A stretch of 48,768 nucleotides of DNA from contig CAMYJB010000025.1 in NCBI GenBank assembly GCA_947258565.1, positions 1 through 48,768 on the forward strand, written 5' to 3'. This document shows positions 41,466 to 48,768 of this stretch, one piece after another (position 1 is the first letter of the stretch; every line of letters starts with the position of its first letter). This DNA is from an uncultured Woeseiaceae bacterium. GTDB taxonomy: Bacteria; Pseudomonadota; Gammaproteobacteria; Steroidobacterales; Woeseiaceae. The position numbers and the translations under genes are program-made. The notes beneath the pieces were generated by a model that was given only the letters and a program-made list of their open reading frames with translations, was not told where the DNA came from and searched no databases.

Positions 41466-44400
41466 ATGGCCCATTTCGACGGACTCAAACACCTGTTCGG
41501 CAGCCGGATAGTCTTTCGGCTGTTTGCCGTGCTGCTGTTGTCCTGGGCAGCGGCACCGGCGGCGCATGCGCAGGCGGTCGATTGTTCCGATTTCCCGAAC
41601 GCAACGATCGACGGCACCGTAGTCATTCCTTCACCGTCGAACATCAACGTCGACACGGACTGCACGATTCGCAATTTCGAGCAGGGCGTTAATGAACTCA
41701 TCGCGAATATCTCGTTCTTCACGCAGCCGGGCCAAACCCCCGACCGCCACCTGCTGATTTTCGACAACGTCTACCACACGGGCAACATGTCTTGCGCCGT
41801 CGTCCTCGATCACAAGATCTGGTTCGTCAATGGCGCGTCGACCGACGTGCAGGAGAAATGCCAGAATCTCCTGATCCCGGTCGAGAAGATCGACAAGCAG
41901 AACCCGCCCGGGGACGCGGCGACGGTCGGTGTGCCGTTTACCTACACGCTGGTTATCCCGGTGCTGTTCGACGCCAGCACGCAAGCCGTCATCGACGACC
42001 AGGGCTCGGTGAACGAACTGCACAACATCCTGGTTACGGACGATCTCAACGCGACCGGCGTCGACCTGACTTACGTGAGCCATACCGCCTACTGGAGATC
42101 GAGCGGTGCCCCGGTACCGCACACCTTCGACAACACCAACGGATTCCTGACCTTCGATATTGGCCCGAACGTCCCGGCGGGCGAGCAGCTCATCATCGAG
42201 CTGCAGGTCGTGCTCGAGGACACGCCGGTCAACAGCGTCGGCACGCAGTTCATAAATACCGCCAAGTGGGAATTCGGCCGCATCGTCGACGGCGAGTTCT
42301 TCGAGCCGTTGCCGGGCGAGTGGGGTATCTCGGACCCGATCACGATCGGTGGGCCGGATCTTGTGGTTACGAAGACAGGCCCGGCCACGCTCGGCAGCAC
42401 GCTCAATCTCGGTGAGTGGGGCACGTTCACGATCGACGTGCAGAACACAGGGACGACAGATGCGTGGGAACTCCAAATACTCGACAAGCTGCCAAACACA
42501 CCTGCTGGCGGGATGTGTGATACGACGCCAGAGATTCTAAGCGCACAAATCTTCGAAGCGGACGGTATCACGCCGGTTCCCGGGAAGGGTCCGCTGGTGC
42601 AGGGCGTCGACTTTTCATTCGATTTTACTCCCACGTGTTCGCTATGGCTGACAATGTTGCCATTTACAGCTCCAGCGATTAGTGCAACTCAACGGCTCAT
42701 CATCGACTATAGAACGCGGCTGGACGCCGACAGCCAGGATGGTGCTCAGCTGACAAATGTCGCAGGAGCGACCCGATGGTCCAATGGGGAACCAACCGAT
42801 AGCAACCGTATTATTTACACGCGCGTTGTTGATTTCGGAACGCCCGGCGTGCTCGACCACCAGGACGCGCATACGGTCACCGTCGATCTGTACGGCTTCT
42901 TCTTCGAGAAGACCGTTGAGAACCTGACTTCTGGTGTCAACCCCGCAACGACCGCACGCCCGGGCGATACGCTTCGCTACACGCTGCGCCTGCAGACCAC
43001 CGATGGGCCCCTCGACGACGTCCGGTTCCAGGATGACCTCGGCGAACTCAATGCGCTCGCCGTGTTTCAGCCCGGCACGCTTTCTATTGTGCCGGGCACG
43101 CTCCCGCCCGGCGCAACCGACAATAGCGATCCCAACGGTGGCACCAACAGTGCGGGCTCGATCGACATCCGCAACATCAGCTTACCCGCCTCGAGCGAAG
43201 TCTCCATCCAGTTCGACGTCACGCTGAACGCCGCACTGCTCGATGGTGCGCTCGTCACCAACCAGGCCGACCTGCTCGATCCGGCCGGCACCAAGCTCGT
43301 CGACAGCGACGACCCGAACGTCAACGGCGTATCGAGCCCGGATATCTTCGGCGACGAGGACCCGACCCAGGTCCTCATCCAAACGGTCAAGCCGACCGCG
43401 CTGGCCAAGGCGAATACGCAAGCGACCGCGACAATAGGCGAGACGTTCACCTACAGGATTTCGATCCCGTCCACGCCGCACTCGGCGCCGCTCTTCGATG
43501 TTCGCATCCTCGACGACCTGTTCGCATCAGCGGCAGACCTCGAGTTCGTCGGCGTCACCAAGGTGTCCGGCTCCGGTGCGTGGAACCCGGTCAACACCGG
43601 CACGCCGGGCAACCTCGTTATCGAGGACCCGGCGACCGGCGTCGACATCCCGATCGGCGAACAGATCGTGCTCGATGTCACGGTGCGGCTGCAGGATACG
43701 GCGACCAACGTCGCCGGGCTGACGTTCACGAACACCGCGAGCTACACCTACAACCAGCTCGACAACAGCCCGGCCACGCAGCTCGACGGTCTGCCGGGCA
43801 CGACGGAACCGATGACCATCATCGAACCCGACCTCACGCTCGAGAAATCCGGCCCGCTGCAGATGCGCCTCGGTATCCCCGAAACCTTCACGCTGAATCT
43901 GCACAATGTCGGCGACTCGCTCGCATACAATCTGACGATCGACGACCGGCTGCCGAACCCGGCCGACGGCGGCATGTGTGACGCGGCGCCGACTCAAGTC
44001 ACGGCGCAGCTGTTCGCCGCCGACGGCGTCACCGCCGTCGCTCCGCCGCTGGCCGCTGGCACCGACTTCGATGTCGTGTTCAACGGTGACCCGAACTGCA
44101 CCTTCGTTATAACGACGTTGACACCGGTCGCTGCGATCGGCCCCGACCAGCGCCTGATCGTCACCTACGAGGCGACGCTCGACGCCGACACGCAGTTGAA
44201 CGCGGCGCTGACGAACATCGCGGGCGCGACGGAATGGTTCAGTCTCGACCAGTCCGCCGCCGATGCCGCATTCGCACGTACCTACACGCGCACCATCACG
44301 GACGGCACGGTCGGGGTGCTGGACCACGAAGACGCCCACACCGCGGTCGAGTTCACGCCGCTGCTGGTCTTCGAGAAGACGGCTGTCAACGCCACGACGG

Positions 44401-46925
44401 GCGAAGACCCGGCAACGGTCGCGACTCCCGGCGACACGATCCGCTACGCGCTGTACGTCGAGAACACGACCGATACGCCGGTCACCGACTTCACTATTGT
44501 CGATGAGCTCGATCGCCTCAACGGCTTCCCGTCGTTCCAGCCGGGTACGCTGAACGTCATCTCCATCCCGGCCGGTGCCACGGACAGCTCCGATCCGAAT
44601 GGTGGTGCCGCCGGCACCGGCCAGCTCGACATCGGCGGGCTGAACCTCGGTGGTGTAGGCGACAACCTGAGCATCGTGTTCGAGGTGCAGCTCGCGCCGG
44701 TGATCCCGAACGGCAACTTCGTCTACAACCAGTCGCAAATCACCTACGTGGGCTTCCCGGTCGCGGTCAGTGACGACCCGAACGTGAACGGTCCGGCCAA
44801 CCCGACCGTACCGGGCGACGAAGACCCGACGCAGATCCTGATCCGGTCGGCACCGCTGTTCGACGTGGACAAGATCTCGACCTACCTCGATGGCGACCCG
44901 AACGTGTTGCTCGCCGGCGAGTCGCTGCGCTACACGATCACCGTACAGAACATCGGTACCGACAACGCCAGCGAAGTCCGCATCGTCGACCTGGTCCCGG
45001 CCAACACGACCTACGTCGCCGGCAGCACGACGCTGAACGGTGCCGTGATCGCGGATAACGCAGCGGGCACATCCGCGCTGACGGACGGCATCCTGATCAA
45101 CGCGCCGCAGGACACGACTGCGGGCGTCCTGAACGCAGGTGTCCCTAATAACGTCGCGACGATCACCTTCGACGTCACGGTCCTACCCGACCTGCCGGAC
45201 GGTACGGTTATCTCGAACCAGGCATTCGTGAGTTCGCCGCCGCACGGCATTGCAGACCAGCCGTCCGACGATCCGCGCACGGCCGTTCCGGACGATCCGA
45301 CGCGCGACATCGTCGGCGCGTTGCCGCTGCTGTTCGCCACGAAGTCCGCCGCGTTGCAGATCGACCTCGGTTCGCCGGGCATCGTCGATCCGGGCGACAC
45401 CCTGCGCTACACGATCCAGGTCTACAACAATCGTGATGTGCCGGCGACGATCGCGCGGCTCGCGGACGTCGTGCCGAACGACGTCACGTACGTTCCGGAT
45501 TCAACCACGCTGAACGGCGAAGCCGTTGGCCAGCCCGACAACGGCGTGTTCCCGCTCATTAACCGCATCGATATCAGCTCGGCCGACCTGACGCCGCCGC
45601 TGCCGGGCGCCGCCGAAGGCGTGCTCAGCCCGGGCGAGTCCGCGACCGTGCAGTTCGACATGCAGGTAAATGCCGGCGTGCCTGCAGGAACGCAGATCGT
45701 CAACCAGGCCGTCGTCTACAGCGCCGAACTGCCGAACCTGCTCACCGACGGCGACGGCAACCCGTCGACCGGTCCGGAGCCGACGGTCGTGATCGTCGGC
45801 GATGCGCAGCAGCTGACCATTGCCAAGGACGTCGCAGTCGTCGATGGTGGGCCGGCGATCGCCGGCGCGACGCTCGAATACACGGTCACGGTCCGCAATG
45901 CTGGCGCCGTGCCCGCGCTCTACGTCGCGATCACCGACGACCTCGACGCCATCAACCCGGGCTACCTGAGCTACGTCGACCAGTCCGCGACGCTGAACGG
46001 CGTTGCCGCCGGCGTGAACTTCGCGGGCACGACGATCACCGCCGACTACTTCAATGAGTACGGCGCATTGCCGCCGGGCGAGGCGGCCACGCTACGTTTC
46101 CGCGCGGTGATCAACCCGAACCTCGTCGACGGCACGACCGTTACCAACGAAGCCGAGGTTGCCTGGAACGATCCGCTGCAGACGGCGACCGCAAGCGTCT
46201 CGATCGACGTCGGCGGCGTGCCGGGCGGCGGCATCCTGAGCGGCTCGGCGTGGCATGACTCGGATTTCACGAACACCTTCGAGGCCGGCGAACGCGCCCT
46301 CGAGGGCTGGACCGTTACGCTCACGCGCGACGGCCAGCCGATACGCTCGGTGCTGACCGACGTCGACGGCAACTACTCGATGATCGGCGTGGTGCCGAAC
46401 TACCTGAACGGCGAACAGTATGCGCTCGTATTCAGCGCGCCGGGCGCAGGCGCACGCACGGCGCTGCTCGGCGAGACCGACTCCGACTTCACCGACGGCC
46501 TGCAGCGCATCGACGACATCGTGGTGCAGGGCGGCAGCAACCTGCGCGACCTGGAACCTGCCGATCGACCCGAACGGCGTGATCTACGACTCCGTCAGGC
46601 GGGCGCCAGTACCGAATACCGTAGTAACCCTCGTCGATGCGCGGTCCGGCGCAACGCTTCCGGCATCGTGCTTCGACGATCCGCGGCAGCAGGACCAGGT
46701 CACGCTGGCCGGCGGCTATTACAAATTCGACATCAACTTCTCCGACCCGGCCTGCACCAGCGGCATGGATTACGCGATCCGCGTCACGCCGCCGGGGAGC
46801 GGCTACGTTTCCGGCGTCTCGGAGTTCATTCCGCCGACGTCCGGCGAGACGACGGCCGCATTCGACGTGCCGCTGTGCCCCGGCTCGGCCAACGACGCGA
46901 TCCCGGGCACCGCGCAGCACTGTGA
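41466..46925 (+). CDS. giant DUF11-repeat surface protein, main part (5' segment of a frameshifted gene)
   Basis: The first 1819 readable residues include a signal peptide (about 1-37, ending AHAQ), many DUF11/isopeptide-type Ig repeats (TRYTI-like GDTLRYTI... ending in NQA or NVA), and an SdrD-B-type domain near residues 1595-1660 (SGSAWHDSDFTNTFEAGE...). Such proteins are large adhesins or S-layer-like surface components. Homology in this frame ends at about 46553; after NLRDL the sequence becomes unrelated and stops at 46925, while the next frame continues LPIDPNGVIYDS. The start has a poor ribosome-binding site, which may matter for riboswitch control. A c-di-GMP riboswitch lies just upstream. 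Confidence 0.82.
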   Translation: MAHFDGLKHLFGSRIVFRLFAVLLLSWAAAPAAHAQAVDCSDFPNATIDGTVVIPSPSNINVDTDCTIRNFEQGVNELIANISFFTQPGQTPDRHLLIFDNVYHTGNMSCAVVLDHKIWFVNGASTDVQEKCQNLLIPVEKIDKQNPPGDAATVGVPFTYTLVIPVLFDASTQAVIDDQGSVNELHNILVTDDLNATGVDLTYVSHTAYWRSSGAPVPHTFDNTNGFLTFDIGPNVPAGEQLIIELQVVLEDTPVNSVGTQFINTAKWEFGRIVDGEFFEPLPGEWGISDPITIGGPDLVVTKTGPATLGSTLNLGEWGTFTIDVQNTGTTDAWELQILDKLPNTPAGGMCDTTPEILSAQIFEADGITPVPGKGPLVQGVDFSFDFTPTCSLWLTMLPFTAPAISATQRLIIDYRTRLDADSQDGAQLTNVAGATRWSNGEPTDSNRIIYTRVVDFGTPGVLDHQDAHTVTVDLYGFFFEKTVENLTSGVNPATTARPGDTLRYTLRLQTTDGPLDDVRFQDDLGELNALAVFQPGTLSIVPGTLPPGATDNSDPNGGTNSAGSIDIRNISLPASSEVSIQFDVTLNAALLDGALVTNQADLLDPAGTKLVDSDDPNVNGVSSPDIFGDEDPTQVLIQTVKPTALAKANTQATATIGETFTYRISIPSTPHSAPLFDVRILDDLFASAADLEFVGVTKVSGSGAWNPVNTGTPGNLVIEDPATGVDIPIGEQIVLDVTVRLQDTATNVAGLTFTNTASYTYNQLDNSPATQLDGLPGTTEPMTIIEPDLTLEKSGPLQMRLGIPETFTLNLHNVGDSLAYNLTIDDRLPNPADGGMCDAAPTQVTAQLFAADGVTAVAPPLAAGTDFDVVFNGDPNCTFVITTLTPVAAIGPDQRLIVTYEATLDADTQLNAALTNIAGATEWFSLDQSAADAAFARTYTRTITDGTVGVLDHEDAHTAVEFTPLLVFEKTAVNATTGEDPATVATPGDTIRYALYVENTTDTPVTDFTIVDELDRLNGFPSFQPGTLNVISIPAGATDSSDPNGGAAGTGQLDIGGLNLGGVGDNLSIVFEVQLAPVIPNGNFVYNQSQITYVGFPVAVSDDPNVNGPANPTVPGDEDPTQILIRSAPLFDVDKISTYLDGDPNVLLAGESLRYTITVQNIGTDNASEVRIVDLVPANTTYVAGSTTLNGAVIADNAAGTSALTDGILINAPQDTTAGVLNAGVPNNVATITFDVTVLPDLPDGTVISNQAFVSSPPHGIADQPSDDPRTAVPDDPTRDIVGALPLLFATKSAALQIDLGSPGIVDPGDTLRYTIQVYNNRDVPATIARLADVVPNDVTYVPDSTTLNGEAVGQPDNGVFPLINRIDISSADLTPPLPGAAEGVLSPGESATVQFDMQVNAGVPAGTQIVNQAVVYSAELPNLLTDGDGNPSTGPEPTVVIVGDAQQLTIAKDVAVVDGGPAIAGATLEYTVTVRNAGAVPALYVAITDDLDAINPGYLSYVDQSATLNGVAAGVNFAGTTITADYFNEYGALPPGEAATLRFRAVINPNLVDGTTVTNEAEVAWNDPLQTATASVSIDVGGVPGGGILSGSAWHDSDFTNTFEAGERALEGWTVTLTRDGQPIRSVLTDVDGNYSMIGVVPNYLNGEQYALVFSAPGAGARTALLGETDSDFTDGLQRIDDIVVQGGSNLRDLEPADRPERRDLRLRQAGASTEYRSNPRRCAVRRNASGIVLRRSAAAGPGHAGRRLLQIRHQLLRPGLHQRHGLRDPRHAAGERLRFRRLGVHSADVRRDDGRIRRAAVPRLGQRRDPGHRAAL
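41935..44860 (+). repeat. diverged tandem duplication of a ~1.4-kb module inside the DUF11 gene
   Basis: The module from PFTYTLVIP (near 41935) through DPTQVLIQ (near 43385) recurs from TFTYRISIP (near 43444) through DPTQILIRS (near 44852). Shared landmarks are GGMCD, QRLI, LTN-AGAT, GVLDHQDAHT versus GVLDHEDAHT, FEKT, GDTLRY versus GDTIRY, and SDDPNVNG. The copies are about 470-485 residues each. Confidence 0.7.
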
Positions 46926-47739
46926 AGCGGCGCCATCCGAGTTCGCGCCCCCCACCTCGGTGGCGGCGCAGAGCGCGGGCACGGTGTATCACACGCATTT
47001 GCGTCTCGACGGTTCGCAGCAGCCGGGCTCGGCGCAGATCTTCAACAACCACATCCCGCTCGATCCGCGCCTCGACGGGGCGCTCTCGATCAGCAAGACC
47101 ACATCGCTCGTGAACGTGTCGCGCGGCCAGATGGTGCCGTACACGATCACCGTGAGTAATTCCTTCGGCGCCGACCTGTCCGACGTCGCGATCGTCGACC
47201 GTTTCCCGGCGGGCTTTCGCTACGTCGAGGGCTCGGCTCGCTTCGACGGCGTGAAAACGGAACCGGTACTCGTCGGGCGCGAGCTGCAGTGGCCGAACCT
47301 GACGCTCGCAGCCGACGGGCGCCACGAGATCAAGCTGCTGATGGCGGTCGGCGCGGGCGTCAGCGAGGGCGAGTTCACAAACCGTGCCCAGGCGATGAGC
47401 GCGCTGACGGGTGGCGTCCTCTCCGAGGAAGCGACGGCGACCGTGCGCCTCGTGCCGGACCCGACCTTCGACTGCACGGACGTGACCGGCAAGGTGTTCG
47501 ACGATGCGAACCGCAACGGTTACCAGGACGGCGGCGAGGAAGGCATCGCCGGGGTCCGGGTTGTGACGGCGCGCGGCCTCGCCGCCAAGACCGACAGCTA
47601 TGGCCGTTACCACATTACCTGCGCGATCACGCCGAACGAGAGCCGCGGCAGCAACTTCGTGCTCAAGCTCGACGACCGCACGCTGCCGAGCGGTTTCCGC
47701 GTCTCGACGCGGCCGGCGCCACGCGCGGTAAGGCGCTGA
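46555..47739 (+). CDS. DUF11 surface protein, middle segment in the +1 frame
   Basis: This continues the giant protein after an apparent single-base insertion at 46553-46554: with one G removed, gac-ctg-aac-ctg-ccg reads DLNLPIDPNGVIYDS, a common junction in such proteins. The segment holds a Cys-containing beta domain (VPNTVVTLVDARSG...), another DUF11 repeat (LSISKTTSLVNVSRGQMVPYTITV) and a second SdrD-B-like domain (GKVFDDANRNGYQDGGEEGIAG). It has no start of its own at a sensible place. It ends at a TGA (47737-47739) produced by a second frame change, after FRVSTR. Confidence 0.75.
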   Translation, partial: NLPIDPNGVIYDSVRRAPVPNTVVTLVDARSGATLPASCFDDPRQQDQVTLAGGYYKFDINFSDPACTSGMDYAIRVTPPGSGYVSGVSEFIPPTSGETTAAFDVPLCPGSANDAIPGTAQHCEAAPSEFAPPTSVAAQSAGTVYHTHLRLDGSQQPGSAQIFNNHIPLDPRLDGALSISKTTSLVNVSRGQMVPYTITVSNSFGADLSDVAIVDRFPAGFRYVEGSARFDGVKTEPVLVGRELQWPNLTLAADGRHEIKLLMAVGAGVSEGEFTNRAQAMSALTGGVLSEEATATVRLVPDPTFDCTDVTGKVFDDANRNGYQDGGEEGIAGVRVVTARGLAAKTDSYGRYHITCAITPNESRGSNFVLKLDDRTLPSGFRVSTRPAPRAVRR

Positions 47740-48071
47740 GGATCAACTTCGGCGCCTCGATCCACCGCGTGGTCGGCCTCGATGTCGCCGATGCCGTGTT
47801 CGAGCCCGGCACGATAGAGATGCGCCCGCAGTGGCGGCCGCGCATCGAGCTGCTGCTCACGGAACTGCAGAAAGCACCGTCCGTGCTGCGACTGTCCTAC
47901 GTCGCCGACGTCGAGGACGAGGCGCTCGTCAACCGCCGCCTGGATGCACTCAAGCGCGAGATCATGACGGCCTGGGAGGGGATGGACTGCTGCTACGAGC
48001 TGGTCATCGAACCTGAAATCTTCTGGCGGCTCGGGGCGCCGCCGGAACAGGCCAGGGAGGCGGACAAATGA
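47718..48071 (+). CDS. DUF11 surface protein, C-terminal OmpA-like segment in the original frame
   Basis: From ATRGKALRINFGASIHRVV to the TGA at 48069-48071 the reading returns to the first frame. The segment (VFEPGTIEMRPQWRPRIELLLTELQKAPSVLRLSY) looks like an OmpA-type alpha/beta domain, the usual end of this protein group. Between VST and ATRGK, relatives usually have a few residues (ENPRVVR-like), so a short deletion of about 16 nt would explain both the gap and the frame change; this is inferred. Its stop overlaps the next ATG by 4 nt, indicating coupled translation in the intact gene. Confidence 0.72.
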   Translation, partial: ATRGKALRINFGASIHRVVGLDVADAVFEPGTIEMRPQWRPRIELLLTELQKAPSVLRLSYVADVEDEALVNRRLDALKREIMTAWEGMDCCYELVIEPEIFWRLGAPPEQAREADK

Positions 48072-48768
48072 ACGCCGTGACGAAGCTTGGCTACCTGCTG
48101 CTGGGAGGATTCGTGCTCGCCGCGCAGCACACTTACGCATCGAACGTCGACGAGGCGCCGATCGGCGAGGCCGTCGAGCGGCACCTGTCGATCGACACCG
48201 AGTACCAGCGCTGGGCGCAGGATCCCGACGACGTCGATACCGAGATCGGTGACGAGATCGAGACCCGCGAGACGCTCGAGGATGCGCTCGAGACCGTGAA
48301 GCTCAGCGGGCTGGTGCCGGACATTTACTTCGAGACCGGCGTCGCGCAGATCCCGGATTCGACAGTTATGTCACTCGGGGAAATCCTCGATCGCATGAAG
48401 GACCGCATCAACGTGCGCCTGCACCTCATCGGCCACGCGGACAGCCAGCCGCTGTCGCCGCGGCTGCAGGCGATCTACGGCGACAATGCCGGGCTCTCGC
48501 GCGAACGCGCGGGCCAGGTCGCCGAGCATTTCCAGACGTCGCTCGCGTTGCCGCCCGAGTCCATCTCCTTCGCATGGGCCGGCGACACGCAGCCGGTCGC
48601 CTCGAACGAGACCGCGGAAGGTCGCGCGCTCAATCGCCGCGTCGAGGTCGAGGTGTGGTACGACGAGGTCGTGGACAAGGTGGCGCTCGAGGAATTCCTG
48701 GTGCCGCACGAGATCAAGCGCGTGAAGGTGTGCCGCATGGAGACGGTGTGCAAGCTGCGTTACGTCGA
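48068..48768 (+). CDS. OmpA-family protein, 3'-truncated by window edge
   Basis: The frame is open from ATG 48068 to the end of the window (233 codons). A signal peptide (about 1-25, GYLLLGGFVLAAQHTYA) is followed by an acidic linker and an OmpA-like peptidoglycan-binding domain (about 85-200): PDIYFETGVAQIP, then RLHLIGHADSQPL, LSRERAGQVAEHF and ALNRRVEVEVWYDE. The domain keeps the GHAD and NRRVE signatures that bind diaminopimelate. The Cys in KVCRMETVCKL hint at a disulfide in the next domain. It overlaps the giant surface gene (ATGA) and is likely part of the same c-di-GMP-controlled operon, anchoring it to the cell wall. Confidence 0.85.
   Translation, partial: MNAVTKLGYLLLGGFVLAAQHTYASNVDEAPIGEAVERHLSIDTEYQRWAQDPDDVDTEIGDEIETRETLEDALETVKLSGLVPDIYFETGVAQIPDSTVMSLGEILDRMKDRINVRLHLIGHADSQPLSPRLQAIYGDNAGLSRERAGQVAEHFQTSLALPPESISFAWAGDTQPVASNETAEGRALNRRVEVEVWYDEVVDKVALEEFLVPHEIKRVKVCRMETVCKLRYV

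Overview
The window is GC-rich, densely coded bacterial DNA, most likely from a gammaproteobacterium. A ZapG/YhcB-type protein, YccF, PsiE, DUF808, DUF1840, a TonB-dependent receptor and a GlyGly-CTERM surface protein all fit that group. A marine or sediment lineage such as Woeseiales is a guess that I cannot confirm. No rRNA, tRNA, insertion sequence, phage gene or CRISPR array was seen.

Layout. 1-4.5 kb: the end of an acyl-CoA synthetase (NDP-forming type) and small membrane or envelope proteins (PsiE family, glycine-zipper lipoprotein, DUF808, ABM monooxygenase, YccF). 4.5-6.9 kb: a TonB-dependent receptor. 7-10.3 kb: a class II glutamine amidotransferase diverging from a glycyl-radical enzyme and its activase (YjjI/YjjW). 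10.3-13.4 kb (minus strand): ZapG-like protein, a LolA-like exported protein, MtnA and a class II aldolase, suggesting methylthioadenosine salvage. 13.5-19.2 kb: a frameshifted YbhB gene, DUF1840, a LysR/pirin divergent pair, a double cupin, an exported aspartoacylase-like enzyme, a half-size GDT1 transporter, a Crp/Fnr regulator and DUF2892. 19.3-21.5 kb: a surface protein with three CxxCH haem motifs, three PKD domains, a calcium-binding acidic tract and a GlyGly-CTERM tail.

21.6-30.3 kb is a storage-lipid island: a PHA-system protein, a wax ester synthase/DGAT, an alpha/beta hydrolase, a HAD-PlsC fusion, a PlsB-like acyltransferase, a second wax synthase homologue with an altered active site, and a membrane esterase. 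Together they could run glycerol-3-phosphate to lysophosphatidate to phosphatidate to triacylglycerol, with hydrolases for turnover.

31.2-41.1 kb is one operon-like run of nine genes on the plus strand: an exported protein, two very large TPR proteins, a TPR lipoprotein, a small exported protein, ExbB/TolQ, two ExbD proteins and an AgmX/PglI-type protein. It looks like a proton-driven trans-envelope machine related to Tol/Ton and to the myxobacterial gliding apparatus. The first ExbD has Asn where ExbD proteins normally carry the proton-relay Asp; the second keeps the Asp.

About 0.3 kb downstream is a cyclic-di-GMP-I (GEMM) riboswitch, followed by a giant DUF11-repeat surface protein broken by two apparent frameshifts and, overlapping its end, an OmpA-domain protein that runs off the window. 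This suggests c-di-GMP control of a surface or adhesion operon beside the envelope motor.
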